Notes under the pieces: generated by a model
The model's input: the letters and a program-made list of their open reading frames with translations, nothing else
What the model was told of the DNA's origin: nothing
The model's database searches: none
Part shown: positions 35,983 to 49,300 of the stretch, one piece after another
Layout of the letters: every line of letters begins with the position of its first letter
Position numbering within the stretch: position 1 is the stretch's first letter
Translations under genes and position numbers: made by a program
Assembly (NCBI GenBank): GCA_018524725.1
Contig: JAEUWP010000036.1
Span: 62,001 to 126,000 of the forward strand
Direction of reading: 5' to 3'
Length of the DNA: 64,000 nt
DNA from: Podaxis mareebaensis
Lineage: Eukaryota > Basidiomycota > Agaricomycetes > Agaricales > Agaricaceae

Positions 35983-36495
35983 TATGCGCTCAACGTCCTC
36001 TGCCTGAGAGTGGTTAGTCGGGGTGATTGGTTGTGGAATTAGGAGGTTGTCAGAGGCGGAAAAAGACCTCTTGCGGTTGAGCAACCCACCCCGTATTTAG
36101 CGTCAATTTACGGCCTTAACTCACCACGTGACCGGCGGATTGATCGGCTGAGCGGATCCAAGGTGGACACTGAGGAGACGATGTTTTCGGGGCTTGCATC
36201 AGTTATGAACTTGAGGTCACAAATACGGAGCGGAGTGGAGGGGAGAGAAATATGTATCGTATGATATCTAACGAGTAGTGTAATAATGTACAGTTCAAGG
36301 TAATAGGCTGATGAATCCAGTTATATCATATCATACAAAGAATCATTATAGGTTCGAGGAGACCAAGGCTCTTCACACACACTCCGTATATCGTGTGCAC
36401 CTAAACCAGGAGGCGCATAAATGACAACCATCAATCACGGATAGCATTAATAGCTTCACGTCCATCCGTCAACATTGATGCAGCAGCACCAACGC
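35983..36495. other. Intergenic spacer
   Basis: This holds the upstream region of the Rheb gene and the 3' flank of the BAR-SH3 gene. Nothing else was recognised. Confidence 0.6.
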
Positions 36496-39268
36496 TCACC
36501 ACGCCCTGAACGGATTCGCCTTATCCGACGGGCCGCCCACTGACAAATCCAACGAGCTCTCAAATGGCGACCTATCATATCCTTCGCCGCCAGATCCGGA
36601 TCCAGAACCAGACGCCAACGAACTCGTCGACGACGCCACACCTAAATATTGCGCATACGCCTTCCCCGTGCCACCCGAAACATTCGTTTTTCGTTCTGGC
36701 AGCGGTGGCGCAACAGCTGGCACAGTTGAGACCGCTCTTCTCGGTGGGGGAGGTGGAGGCGCTTTCTTGGTTGGAGTTTGCGTTCCCGTCATCGCCATGG
36801 GTACCTGCCCCGACGTATTTCGACCGATTGTACCTGCATTGAACAGCAACCCAGGCCACTCCTCCGATTCCGAGGACGACGATGTCATCTTCATCGCTTT
36901 CTCCCGAGATTTGGGCGTCATTGGATCCAGATCCCTGTTGTTTTGTTTTGGCGTTCGCGTCGTTGCGTGGTGTTCGCTGTCGTCTTCAGTCGTCCGGCTC
37001 GTGATGCTATCTGTATCGCCTAAACCCTCTATGAACGGACTGTGATGCTCTAACGGTCGCGACCCTAGATCCAGTTCCTCGTCCAATTCGCTCGTGCCAT
37101 ATCCATCATCAAACGACTGCGCATCACCTTGCGTCCCAGCGTTATTAATAAGCCCAGGCGGAAAACTCGATTTCTGTTTCTGTTTCTCCACCTGCGGCAT
37201 AGGCAAGGGCGCGGACACCTTCGACGGAGAAACGATCTCAATATGCGTCGTAGGGAACAACCCACACTGTCCATTCAACTCGCCCATCCACCAAGCATCC
37301 AACACCTCGTTGAGGACATTGATCTCGTCACCCGCCCGGAAGGTCAACTCATTCGACGATTTGGCTTGATAGTCAAACCGTGCACGAACAAGTTTCTTCT
37401 TCTCCGGCGGCGAGCCAGGCTTCGTTACATGTTGTGCGACCTTTGGCGACGTCCAGTACGAATCCTTGCCAGACTTTTTGGGAGATTTCCGACCGATGGA
37501 CCCAGTACTCGTCGACTTCTTCAACGACAGGGACGTCGAACTCCCCCGACCCGTGCCCCCCTCCTCATCTTCATCATCCAAAGTCGCAAAGTTGTCCTTA
37601 TCTTTATTGTTCTTCTTTCCACCTCTATTCGTAACCGATTCAACAGCACTAGAAGCCCACCCAGCAACACTAAGTCGTCTGGGGGCCGGCTTCTCTACGG
37701 CTGCTTCTCGGTCTTTGTCGCTAGTAGTGCTACTCGTACGCTTCCTGGATAAACGCGACGTGGGCCGCGATGGCGGCTTGCTTCCAGCGGACTCTGTTCG
37801 GTTATGGTGGAACGAGAATCGACGACTGGACGTGGAGCGTGGGTCGGGTTCGCCGTCCGAAGAGCCGGGGGACGCATTAGCATAGGGATCTATAGGCGGT
37901 TTGACGTTGCCAGACGACCGTCGCGATAGGGACTTTGGTAGGCCATTGCGCCTTTGATGATTGGTGGATGGAACACTATAAATGACACGAGTCAATTATG
38001 GACGTGGAGTGGCATGAGAGACTATGCTTACTCGTAGTTCCATTCTGATTTGACATCCTTTAATACTTCCAGGTATTGTTGGGCAAAGTTCATTTCAAGG
38101 TCCAGGAATGCTGTGAGCTCGCGGAGATGGAAGGCATCGTCGTCTCTGATGGCTTCCATATGCGCACGGATATCTTCCGCGGTCTCATCGCTAATCACAA
38201 ACTGCATGAGTACCAGTGGTCAATTTGAGGAGGAGGGAACATACAAGCGTTGTTTAGCCCTCTCTAGTTCTTCCTCAGCTTCCATTTTATCCTTCTCCTT
38301 CTCTTTCTTGCTCTGCTTCAGCTTCTCAAACTTGTTGAAAGCAGCCTCATAAGCCGACCTATGATCGGTCAATAAGTGAATTCCATGGAGGAGGAAGCAC
38401 CATACCTGCGGCTCTCAAGCTTCTTTCTCAAGTGCTCATATTCCTTTATCCCTTCCCCGAAATGCTGAAGTGACGTGATAAACGTATCTTTGAAGGTGAC
38501 CGCATAAGCCTCTTGCAGAGTCGCGATCTTGCAGTGTGCACGACCAAATTTAACGAGAGAGGCGCCTGTAAGGGTGATCAAGGATGAATCGTTCGCATCA
38601 GCATGCAGTAAGATTTCAATGGAACCGACACACCAAATGGGGAGTCTTCGCCAAATTCCTCTCCATGGACGATCATGACAATGCCTAGGGCATCAAGGGG
38701 CAACACTTTCTCGTTGTTACCCAGCGCTTCATGGTGTTTCTTCTTGGAGAGTGAGCGATGGTAGGCTTCGGATATGCTTTGTATCCTGCATATCGCAAAA
38801 CAGGGCAACAGTAATTAGTGTTTCATAAACAGAGTATCACAACGTAAAAGGAGAACGGTGATAGTAGTGGGGGAAAATGAAGGAAACAACTCACTTGAGC
38901 ATTCCCTCTTTCCGCACCTCGATCTCCGCCTCTAATCCCTTGTAATCTTCACTGACGAACATCTTGTTATCCTTCGAGGTCATAACCTCTTCGGCCCACT
39001 GTAATTTCCAATACCAAACATCAGCAACTGTCATCGACGACACCTCCATCCACGTCCCCCAGCATCAGGACAGACAAAAACTCCACCGGCTCAAAGCCAA
39101 GAACCAGGAAGCTTGAGCCAAAACGAAAAAAGATCCTCACCTGTCGAAGTCGGCCCAACTATCCATCCCACACACACCGACGACACGACATCAAATGCAC
39201 AAAGGTCCATCAGCTCATTAAACCCCGCCAATGACCGAACATCAACTACTCACCCGCCCGGTGGCCAT
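36496..39268 (-). CDS. BAR and SH3 domain protein
   Basis: Two tiny exons start the gene: 39268-39254 (MATGR) and 39158-39141 (LGRLRQ), then WAEEVMTSKDNKMFVSEDYK. The BAR domain (about residues 6-260) shows LEAEIEVRKEGMLK, SISEAYHRSLSKKKHHEALG, GASLVKFGRAHCKIATLQEA, a long charged coiled segment (FNKFEKLKQSKKEKEKDKME) and LRELTAFLDLEMNFAQQYLE. The last exon (about 37980-36496) holds a Ser-rich linker and an SH3 domain (KKLVRARFDYQAKSSNELTF, AWWMGELNGQCGLFPTTHIE). It ends in a disordered tail with PPPPPPRRA and APPLPERK proline motifs. BAR-SH3 proteins bind curved membrane and link it to actin at endocytic sites. The order BAR, SH3, long tail differs from Rvs167, where SH3 is terminal. Confidence 0.87.
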
Positions 39269-40290
39269 ATCGCAGAATCCAGTACAATTTCCAAGCAAAA
39301 AGATATTAGTAGAAAGACAAGGCGGGGCGCGGAAGGGAGAAACAAGGAGAGGTGGTTTTTGTCTGCTTATTACGACGAAACCCGGGCTTGTTGAAGTCGT
39401 CTCATTAATTTCTGACGCAGATTGCCGGGTCATGCACTGACCCTGATTTAGACTCCCTCTGATCGGTCTAAATGATCGAGATTGGCTCCCCCCCTTTCTA
39501 CCGCCCTGACTCCCCCCGCCAAGATTTGTTTTCCGCCAATGGGCTTAGACAATTGAAAATTGTCGGGTAAATTTCTCTAGCTCAAAATTGGTTGCCTATC
39601 CTGCACGACATACCCCGGGCTGTAGACGTGTCGCAAGCACAATGGGCCCAATCCTGACAGACTTTTGGATGGACCTCATTTGAGGTTAGCTTCCCCAGGA
39701 CACATGTGTTGGAGGTGGTGCCAAGGTGGTGCCATTCTATACGTTCTTAAGTTCGGAGTTGCGGCGCCTATTTCTAGACAATGTGATCATGGCATACACC
39801 TGCACAGCCATAACCGTAGACCTCTGCTAATCTGGTGGACAATACAATTACAAAGTAGCCATTTGGGTCAGGTCATCTATATCTGACCAACATGTCACCT
39901 CAGACGTATGTCCTTCGTATTTGAGGTGTTAGACACATCAAGTTCCTGTCGAACGCTCACTCGTTCTCCATATCCGCATTATCGCATTAGCCACAAGGTG
40001 CATTGTTATGCTGTGGTACGTGAGTGGAACCAGTATGGAATAGAACACTCCGTAAATACAACAATGAGAATGGAACATGCAATACGGGGAAATGTACATG
40101 GACGACAGGCACGTATCTAGTACGGCAAGTCACCTCACTCGGCACGGGAATGGATGTGGGGACAGACTCAGCCTCGGCTAAACCCTGACTACTACGATAT
40201 CAACACCCGACTAGGCTTCCAAAACGACCTCTAACCAACTCTGACAATAAATAACAAGCCTGAAGCTATCATCATGCTAAAATAGCACGA
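39269..40290. other. 1-kb intergenic region
   Basis: This lies upstream of the BAR-SH3 gene and beyond the 3' end of the SWIB gene. No gene or repeat was recognised. Confidence 0.6.
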
Positions 40291-42233
40291 CTACTGCATC
40301 CCTCGCGCAGCCAAGCGCAGTCCTTCCTGTATCGCAACCGCCTAAATAAACCGCCACATAAGTTTCTCTCCATTGCAACCGAATCACTGAGATCGACGTA
40401 CCTCTTCAACCCACGGAAGCTGGAAGAACTCGCTTCGTCTTAGTTCCTCTTGACGCACAGTCATGCCTTCCGTTGGCCCGCTGCCCAGTATACTCTCCAA
40501 ATCACGAGACTGCGACTCTAACCACGTCTGGATGAACCTCGCAGGGTCATCCGCAAAGGATTGTAGGAATGTCCTTTTCAGGTGTGAGTTGTGCAGGGAC
40601 TGTGCGAGCAGAGCGATCTGTTAAAGGAAACGACAAGAGAATAGAATGAGTAGTTTGTCAAGAAATGACGTATTGACTGCGATGCGTTAAGCGACGCCAG
40701 AAACGTACCTCTTCATCTAATTTCATTAATGTCGCCGTGGATTCCTTACTCATTTGCACCATCGTCGCCATACGATTCTTCAACGTGGTATCCTCCATCT
40801 TGACCTCCACATCCCACGCCGACGGCCTTTCTGGAGGGGGCACGGTAGGATTGAGGGTATAATGTAATATAACAGGATCAGGAGTTCCAAGATGCCGGTT
40901 AACGAGCTCTGGTATCTGTTGAAACGCAATGGTTTCCGCGCCGAATATCTGCACAAACCGTCGCCGTAAGCTTCTCAGAATTCTCGTGGCGGTGCGACCC
41001 ACTCACCAACCGAAGCTTTTCATCGGCATGTATCATCCGGCGGTCAGATTTATCTTGGAGGCCTTGGAGTTTGATGTAATTCCACAACGTCTGGATGACG
41101 CCAAGTCGACTCTCCTCCTTGATTCCCAATACGTGCGCTGCGATCAATAATAAAAGAGCATAGGTTTAGCCAAACGAGTCAAGGAACTTGAAAGCAACTG
41201 CGTGTGCAACGCATGGGAAGAAAGCACTCACACAATTCAGGGGATAGTTTATACTGTTCTGGAAAATGATCCAAAAACATGATGACGCGGAGTTTTGTGG
41301 GTACGTCTCCTGTTCTTCTCATAGTGAACCCGTCGAGACTAGGGTTGTGTTGTCCCGGCGCTCTAGGCCACTACACCGCCGAGACCACGTAAGACACATC
41401 CAGAAGCGGACCAAAAGTAAAATGCGAATAAATCGTCAGCCTCAAGTCGAAATGTCAAGCCCAATGAGACACCCACCTCCACAATGTTGCCTTCCGGGTA
41501 CAACGCAGGGTCACGCTCGGCTTCGATAATCATGCGTTTTATCAGTGTCGAGAACTTGCGTTGGGGTGCCTTATCACGGCTTCGTTGGTTTTGAGGCTGT
41601 AACAGGTGAAATTCCCTTTCAGTTCGCAACTATGAGTGCAGAACTCAGTGTATTTGCGCGCACCTCGAGCAGTCTGCCCTCCACTCTGAACGACCATGCA
41701 GGGATACCCTCACCAGTATCGAGATTCGCCGCTGGCTGCTCCGCGCCCGTTTGCCACGCCTGTCCAGACACAGTATGACTGAGGAATATCCGCAAGGTAC
41801 GCGTTGTCTGGTTTCATCCACGCATTCATTTCCAACAGCAACAGAAAGTCGAATCCACCACCGCACAACAAACCAACGAACCGAAACCAAGAGCCAACCA
41901 AAAAGCAGGACGTAAGCCAAGTTCCAGAAGAAAAGCGCCCAAAGACGAAACGCACGGTAGGCACCCTCGACAACGCATCTTGCACCTCAACCTTCTTCCT
42001 CGTCATCGTCCAGTCCAACTTCCTCTCCATATCTAGTAACGACTGATACATCTGCGAATCCTGCAGAAACTCGGGGTTTTGGAGGATGGCATTGGGGATG
42101 TTTTTGTCCGTGAGTTTGCGTTTCCTGTTTGTTCACCAACACGAATTTTAGAGATTAAGGATATTCGGTGAGGTAGACGTTTGGGTGTAACATACTTTGC
42201 TGCTTTGTGACCGTCTATGTGGGCAGCTGCCAT
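40291..42233 (-). CDS. SSR3: SWI/SNF (BAF60-type) subunit with SWIB domain
   Basis: This is an orthologue of the BAF60/Rsc6/Snf12 group, shared subunits of SWI/SNF-class chromatin remodellers. The start is MAAAHIDGHKAAKRKLTDKN, followed by FLQDSQMYQSLLDMERKLDW and RKKVEVQDAL. A central part (RTLRIFLSHTVSGQAW, GEGIPAWSFRVEGRLLE) and KFSTLIKRMIIEAERDPALY precede the SWIB domain. The SWIB domain is LRVIMFLDHFPEQYKLSPEL, LGIKEESRLGVIQTLWNYIK and LQGLQDKSDRRMIHADEKL, then IFGAETIAFQQIPELVNRHL after an intron. The C-terminal helical part ends LRLAARGMQ with TAG at 40293-40291. It spans several exons. The upstream part of the main exons is basic. Confidence 0.92.
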
Positions 42234-43748
42234 TGTAATATGTGGATTTGCTTGATTTGTCTAACGCACAGGCCTTTAGGCGCTTTGATGGAGGCGACAA
42301 CTGGGATGAGTTTGTCACAGATGCCATCACATTCAACTCGCACGCCTCCCGAACTCTCACGATATAAATACTCAATCTATCTATAGGGCATCTTCCAGTC
42401 AACCATTTCTGGATTACCAGCCTGATCAGAGACCACCACCTACCTTTCAGATCTCATCGACATCCATGATTAACGTAGACATTTAACGGTGTAATGATAC
42501 TACCGTCTCTTGCTCTCTCAGAATATACACCGCCATACGTTATTACTTTTCTTCAAGCCGTGGGTGCGGTGAATCTCCAATTAGTTCCGTTGCTTGTACC
42601 ACCAGCTGGCACGATGTCAAGTGGGACTTGTGTGTATCAACTCCCTGTCCTAAACACTGCCCTTAAGATTCCACAGCCAGCTGTAATTGAACAATCTGAT
42701 ATTTTGCGGCAATCCCAAGAGTGACGAATGGGATGAATAACGCGACCTCAACCTCCGTGGGCAACCCGTTACATGTATCCATGCACAAACGTATTATATA
42801 TTGACTTGCCATATTGCTTAAGACTTCCTGTGGGACTGCAATGCTATCATTCCACTGCATTACCTCCCAGAATAACTCCTCTATGCAGATTCTTTTGGTG
42901 ATATGCTCTATGTAGCTTTCCTTTATGACCTGCAGACTTCCCTGATATGACCAAGCAAAAATTGTCACTACACAACCAAGAAAACCACGTTGCCATGATG
43001 CACTGATCATTAATAACAGAGTTACGAAATCGGCCGCTACATGTCCACGGTGAGTATTCTTGAGCAGATCGTGAGCACGGAACCTGCTTGATGATCAACA
43101 TCAAAATTACAAGTGGATGGGTGTAGAGAGGAGTGAGAAAACTGCCCACGACTCAAAAATGTTCAAAAAGACCATCAACGACAGTATCCAAATACCTAAA
43201 TTACAGCAACAAATTATCCTTAAGTGTTCTCACCAAGTGCCATGCAAGAGAGCCATGAGCTCGTAGGATTTCTCCAATCCTGCCACTCATCGTCATGCCT
43301 ATTTTACTAGAGTATTGCACCCTCTTCTGAATCTGCTGTTAACTCCAGTATGCTCTTGTAATGGTAACCATATCATCATTAGTACACAATGCAAACCCAA
43401 CAAATCCAGCATATCCTCTTCTAGGGCTTCATGGGTATGTCAAAGCTTTCAAACTTGACTGCTGCAATGGTGTTCTCACTTACGGAGGACAAACAGTTCA
43501 AGCTGGTAACCATTCTCACAGACAGTGTCCATTGACCTTCATGTAGATTTGTCATGTCCACCTTGGCAACACATCTGATCCAAGCCACAAGAGTAGTTAC
43601 GGAGGACAATCCAACAGATATATCAATTGCGACGTTTGATTGCTGCCTATTCAATATTCAACCTTGAGCTGACAGACATCTTAAAAGGACCAGTGTGCCC
43701 ATATCCTTGTGGGCCTCTAGCTCAGCTACACTCTTCTCGGAGGCTGCT
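42234..43748. other. 1.5-kb intergenic region
   Basis: This holds the upstream sequence of the SWIB gene and of the interrupted membrane-protein gene. A 115-codon minus-strand frame at 42663-43010 has a hydrophobic N terminus but no recognisable family and no clear splice partner, so I do not call it. Confidence 0.5.
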
Positions 43749-44637
43749 ATGCCCACTACCACACCTACAACCAAGTATATAGTTGTTGATGACGATGACC
43801 CAAGGATCACCTATTCTGGGCCTGACTGGTTCTGGGATTCAGGCTCCAAGAACGGATCTTCAGCTGTAATCAATGGAGCTCTTCATCAAGGTAGTGCGCA
43901 TGCGACCCAATCAAATGGCTCAGTGTCTTTCGTATTTGAAGGTGACCGATTTCTGGCTCCAACGAACCATTCCGCTCTGATTGCTTGTAGGATTTTCAGT
44001 ACTGGTGTATGGAATTATGATCAAGAACACCACTGAGACTCCCGCACCCGCCTGGCAGTGTTCGGTTGATGGAAATGAAATCACTGCCAGCACCAACTGG
44101 ACAATCTCATACAACAATGCGCTGCTGTGCAAAAATGAAATAACGCTCGCTACCTCTCAGCCACATGTTTTGGTGATTAACATCACCAATCCCTCTCCCA
44201 ACTCAATGTTCAGCCTCAATTACATTCGATATGCACCATCTCCAGCTGTGTCACTGGACGGTGCTGAGATCTTCGTTGATCAAATGGATCCATCCATCAG
44301 CTACGATACTCACTGGAGGACCAATTATTCTTACATGACCACTAGTCAGGGAGGAGCTACACTTCGGTATAGATTCATTGGTAAATGGCTATTACTGTGT
44401 ATGACTACACCTATCTAATCCCAAAAATGCTAGGCACTTCTGTCAGCTGGTATGCTTCTATACCAAGTGCAAAGGTGAATCCTGGCACTGCTACCTACTC
44501 CATTGATGGAGGGGATCCTACTTCATTTTCGTGGACGTCAGACCCCTACTGGACTCTGGGGCACCAGCTCCTTTTCTCGACACCCAACCTGGAGCCTGGT
44601 CCACACGACATGGTGGTCACTTATTTAGGGTCGGAAG

Positions 44638-44642
44638 GCACC
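44638..44642 (+). repeat. Target-site duplication, left copy (GCACC)
   Basis: These five bases immediately precede the TGTTACGC end of the left LTR and are repeated at 52878-52882 after the right LTR. Their position in exon 3 of the membrane-protein gene marks the integration site. Confidence 0.95.
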
Positions 44643-45067
44643 TGTTACGCTGTCTCCCTATAGAGGAACTACAGGTGAGGCGTACCGCCGAGTAAGACTA
44701 CTCGGTCTGAACACTCAGAAGCTACGTCCTAAAGGAATGACCCTAGGATATCGTAGGCTTATAGATGAGTGAGCGTAATGTGGGCAAGAGCACGAGTGAA
44801 CTTAATCATGAGAGAGTGCAACACACAATAGTCAAGATAACTCTGCCGAACTACTACAGTGAGGCGGGTTTAAATACCTACTACCGGAGTCTGTATCTAA
44901 ATACCTACAACTGAGAGCGAGGCTAGAACTATCTAATAGTCCGAGGGTAAAAAGGAACATGAGGAACATACGCGCTAGAACATGGACGCAATAGAAGAAA
45001 GATGACGGAGAAAGTAAAAAGGAAACAATAGACAGAATATGAAATGTAAAATGGTTTCACCGTAACA
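44643..45067 (-). repeat. 3' LTR of the retrotransposon
   Basis: It is 425 bp, starting TGTTACGC and ending CCGTAACA on the plus strand, with short inverted ends. Compared with the other LTR it differs at 44687 (G for A), 44809, 45003 and 45052 (T for C). In element orientation this is the downstream LTR, preceded by a purine-rich tract. Confidence 0.95.
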
Positions 45068-45079
45068 TTGTCCCTCCCT
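45068..45079 (-). promoter_or_regulatory. Polypurine tract of the retrotransposon
   Basis: On the minus strand the 12 bases before the downstream LTR read AGGGAGGGACAA, purine-rich with one C. This is the expected place and composition of the plus-strand primer. Confidence 0.7.
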
Positions 45080-45256
45080 ATACCAAGAAATGTCCCATTT
45101 CTAATTCCCATTATCTTCTACTATAACCGTCTGTCCAACTACACACTGCCGATTAGCGTCGAAAGAATAACGCGTCGTCCGACGAGGTCTTTGATTTTGT
45201 GGAACTGGGTCGGGGAGGATTGCGTTCGGATCCTCATGCTCGATGCCTTGACGTCC

Positions 45257-46363
45257 TCATTGTCCTAAGACAAGACCGTTGTTGGGGAAGTACTGTGTGC
45301 TGAGTCGCTCGGCTCGACTGGGACGAAGTATCGGAGAGGGGTGTGTAGATGCGGCGACGGGGGAATGAGGTCGGTCGGGGCAGCGCCAGCTGTAATGACC
45401 GGAACGAGGACAGAATCTGCAATGGTACCACATACATTGAAATGCGATATGTCCGACGGCTCTACATTTCCAACACCCCATCTCGTATGCTCGTCTCACG
45501 GCTTCGGGGAGAAGAAGAGCGTCACGAATGGAGAGAGTACAGTTGAGGATTTTCCTTCTCCATTCATAGACGTGAGCAATTGGATTGTAACCGGTCTCGA
45601 GTGTCTCGACGAGTTTGTAGAGAGTTGGGAACTGTCGGACATCGGGCCGCGCCGTGATAGGAGCTTCTCCGACAGTGGTGTAGGTTTGGGGAACGAATGG
45701 ATCGGGCCGATTATCGGGATCGAGATCTACTTCTTGGACGGATAAAGATTGATGGGGACTGTAAGTATCCCAATTTTCCGTGACGATGGAGGAAGGAGGG
45801 CGATCGACGTCAGCAGAGATGCGGTGGCGTTGGTTGAGAGCGGCGAGAATGGCATGAGCTTCTCCTTGATTGACGCGATTGATATAATTGAACGCGTTTT
45901 CGATGAGATGCACCGCGAACGTGATGTGATACTGATCTCGATGGTCGGAGGGGGTATTATACTCATGCGAATGAATCCTCTCGGCAGCGTTCTGAAGATC
46001 GATCCATTGTTCGTGACCTCGAGGTGGTGGTGGGACGACAGGGGTAGTGGAAGGGATTGGGTAGAATGGCCATTGGTTCGCTGGTGACGCTTGGGTAGGT
46101 GGTGGTGGGTAAGCCGGTGGAGGGGGTGGAGAAAACGGGAACGCGGCAGTGGCTGTCCTTCGAGCGAAGTAAAACGGGGGATTATGATGAACTCAAGAAG
46201 ACCTGCTTCGAGACGACGAAGAAGAGGATGAAGATGTTGGGGGGTTGTGCAAAGTCGAAGTTGGAGAACCGATAGTGGAAAACAGGACGCGGGGATCTTC
46301 GTAATCAGAGGAGAGGAGCGTGGCAGGATCGGGGACAGTGTACGAAGCGTTGCTAAGAGGCAT
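45257..46363 (-). CDS. Retrotransposon ORF3: proline-rich protein with two CCHC zinc knuckles (one in-frame TGA)
   Basis: This is a separate ORF downstream of pol, where env-like genes sit in other elements. ATG at 46363-46361 overlaps the pol stop codon region (46355-46353), and the frame is open to 45257 (369 codons including stop) except for TGA at 46195-46193. The N-terminal part is Ser/Pro-rich, with a proline run after the TGA. The middle is helical (FAVHLIENAFNYINRVNQGE). The C-terminal part has two C-x2-C-x4-H-x4-C knuckles, CWKCRAVGHIAFQC and CRFCPRSGHYSWRC, four residues apart. It ends STQYFPNNGLVLGQ. No signal peptide or membrane helix is present, so it is not an envelope-type protein. 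A nucleic-acid-binding role is inferred. It has no evident similarity to the element's own gag beyond the knuckle pattern. Confidence 0.75.
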
Positions 46364-49300
46364 GGTTCTTTTTGAGGACGAAAGTGATGTTGAAAGGGAA
46401 GAGATGATGTTTCTTCTTATATTCCCTGAGTATACGTCCTGCGTGCCTAGAAAGGTTGTCTTCATCTTCCCACGTGTTCTCGGCATGCGGTTGGTTCTTC
46501 CATTTTATGAGGAATTGGAACTTCTTGCCTTTTTGCCTGTGGTTTAGAAGTGCTTCTATTTCGTACTCCTCTTCTCCTTCTACTAATTCCAGTTGCGGTT
46601 CTGTCGTCGTTTGTCCGTTCTGTGGTGTCTCTTGATACCGTTTCAATTTCGAGGCGTGAAATGTTGGATGGATCTTCCAGGCGGAAGGGAGTTTGAGCCG
46701 GTATGTTACTGGTCCGAGATGTTTTTCAACGGTGAACGGTCCGAATCTTCTTGGCTTTAATTTTGACGACGCTTCCTTCGTTGCTAGGTTGGATCCGTCT
46801 AGCCAAACTTTGTCTCCTTCTTCGTATTCTTCTGTTTTGCCCTGAGTCTTCTGTTCCTTCGATTCTAGGCATTTTCTGATACGGCGGCGTTCTTCGTCTA
46901 CTCTTCTGAGAATCTCGTTTGCTCCTGGTGCGTCCGTGGCGTCTAGTAGGGATGGGACGTGTGGCGGGATGAAACCAAAAAGTGTTTTAAACGGTATAGA
47001 CTGTGCCTCCCCATGCGGCGACAAATTGAATGAAAATTCAAAGAGGGGAATAAAACGTAGCCATTCCGATGGCGAAGAAGAGCAGTATTTACGGAGATAC
47101 GTACCGAGTTCCTGATGCATCCGTTCGATCGCTCCGTTCATTTGCGGGTGGTAAGCTGTCGTAAAGCGCATTTGTGTTCCGAGTGATGTGAAGAGCTGTT
47201 TCTTGGCGGCGGATGACCATCTAGGATCTCGATCGCAGAGAATAGATGCGGGAAAACCAAAACGATTGAAAACGTGTGAGAGAAGTAGGTTAAAAATGTC
47301 ATCGCCAGAAATAGTCTTTGAGCAAGGAATCAGTACTACGAATTTAGAGAAGAGATCAATCACGGATAGAATAGAATCATGAGAAGAAATCGGAGGTAGG
47401 TCCGTAATGAGATCTATAGCGATGTGTCGGAATGGGATGGTTGTGTCTGTGGGAGTAGCGGAGAGCGGAGGAGGTTTATTTGGCTGACGATTAACATTGT
47501 GTTGTTGACACGTAAGGCAACCCTTGATGTAGTTTCATACGAAGTCTTGCATTCCGGGCCAGGTAATCTCCATCTTGAGTTGTCGTAACATCTCTTGAAT
47601 GCCAGGATGTCCTACTAGAGGATTGTCGTGATGTTTCCGTAGGTATTCCTGTTTCTGTTCTAGTGTGAGCGTTTCGACGTTGTTCACGAATAAAGATGGG
47701 GGAAGAATAGTGGCTTCTTCAGGTGGTGCCTGGGTTTCATGATCTGGTCGTCTTGAGAGTGCATCTGCTAAGACTAAGTCTTTCCCGGGTTTGTGTTCGA
47801 TCCGGAAGTTGTATTCTTGTAGTTTGTGCCATGTACGTACTTGGCGACGGTTGAGTTTGTGTGAGTCTTGCCAGTACTTGAGGTTGTTGTGGTCCAAGCA
47901 TACGCGAATAGGATACGGTGAGGAAAGAATGTAGTGACGCCAATCTTCGAAGGCCTGTTTAAGGGCGAGAAGTTCTTGATCGGGCATCGCGTAGTTCTTT
48001 TCTGCCGGTGAGAAAGATTTGGATCGATATGCGCAAGGGTGTTCATTGCCGTTGTCGTCTTCTTGTAACAGTACTCCTCCGGTGGCGAATTTTGAAGCGT
48101 CAGTTTCAATGATGATGGGTTTGTCGAGGTCGATTGTTTGAAGAACGGGTTCTTCGAGGAATTTCTGTTTCAAAGTGTCGAATGCGGTTTGCTGTTCCTT
48201 CGTCCATACGAAGGGGGTCTTTACGGAGGTTAGCTTGTTGAGAGGAGCGGTGAAAGTAGAGAAGGATGAGATGAATTTCCGATAGAAGTTGCAGAAACCG
48301 AGGAATTTCTTGATATCGCAAGGGTTCTGCGGGACTGGCCATTCGCGAATACCAGCGAGTTTGTCTTTTGACATGGCGAGACGATTATGCGATACATTGA
48401 GACCGAGATACTCGACTTCCGTTTGGTTGAAATGACATTTTTCCGGTTTGACGAAAAGGTCATTCTTGTCGAGTCTTCGTAGAACTTCTTCGGTCTCGTC
48501 GTCGAGTTTGTTTTGATCGTCACTGAAAATGATAATATCATCCATATAGATGATTACGCCTGTCGCACCGGTTTTGCGGATTAGATCACCAAAGATCTCA
48601 TCCATGAATGCTTGGAAAGTCGCGGGACTGTTCGTCATTCCGAAGAACATTACCATTGGTTCGTATAAACCGAAAGGAGTACGGAAAGCGCCTTTCCATT
48701 GATCGCCATCTTTGATGCGAATGTTGTTATATCCTGCGCAGATGTCTAGGGTCGTGAAGTACTTTGCTCCTTTGAGGCGATCAAGGATAGAGTCGATGCT
48801 GGGAATAGGATAGGCGTTCTTTACTGTGAACTTGTTGAGGTAACGATAATCTTGCACGGGTCGAAGTTTGCCGTCTTTCTTTTGAATGAAGAAGAATGGA
48901 GCGGCTTGAGGAGACTTCGAAGGACGGATGTATCCCTTTTCAAGATTTTCGTCTATAAATTTACGAAGTTCAGCGAGTTCTGGTTCAGATAAACGATATA
49001 ACTTCGGAGCTTCAGGTTTAAAGTCTTCTTTCAACTCGATACGGTGATCACAATTTCGCTGCGGAGGGAAACGTGAAGCAGCTTTTTCTTCGAAGATACG
49101 GAGGTATTTGTGGAACTGTTTAGGTACGAGTTGTCGGATGTCTTTCTTCGGCTCTTCTTTATGGTATTGCTGGTAGAGCTTTTGAGCTTCCGAAGTTTTT
49201 GCATTGATTGATAACGCCATGTGAGATAGCTTGAATTCCCGATCGACTGCATGAAGTGCGCATTTGATCTTTCATCGGGACGGAATGTCGGTTCCTTGTG

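Noticed and set aside
37129..37885. Long plus-strand open frames (207 and 139 codons) inside the BAR-SH3 region
   Set aside because: They lie antisense to the exon coding the SH3 domain and are shadows of its Ser/Pro/Arg-rich codons. No domain or splice context supports them.
42663..43010. 115-codon minus-strand frame with a hydrophobic N terminus
   Set aside because: No recognisable family, no splice partner and no paralogue in the window. It was left as intergenic.
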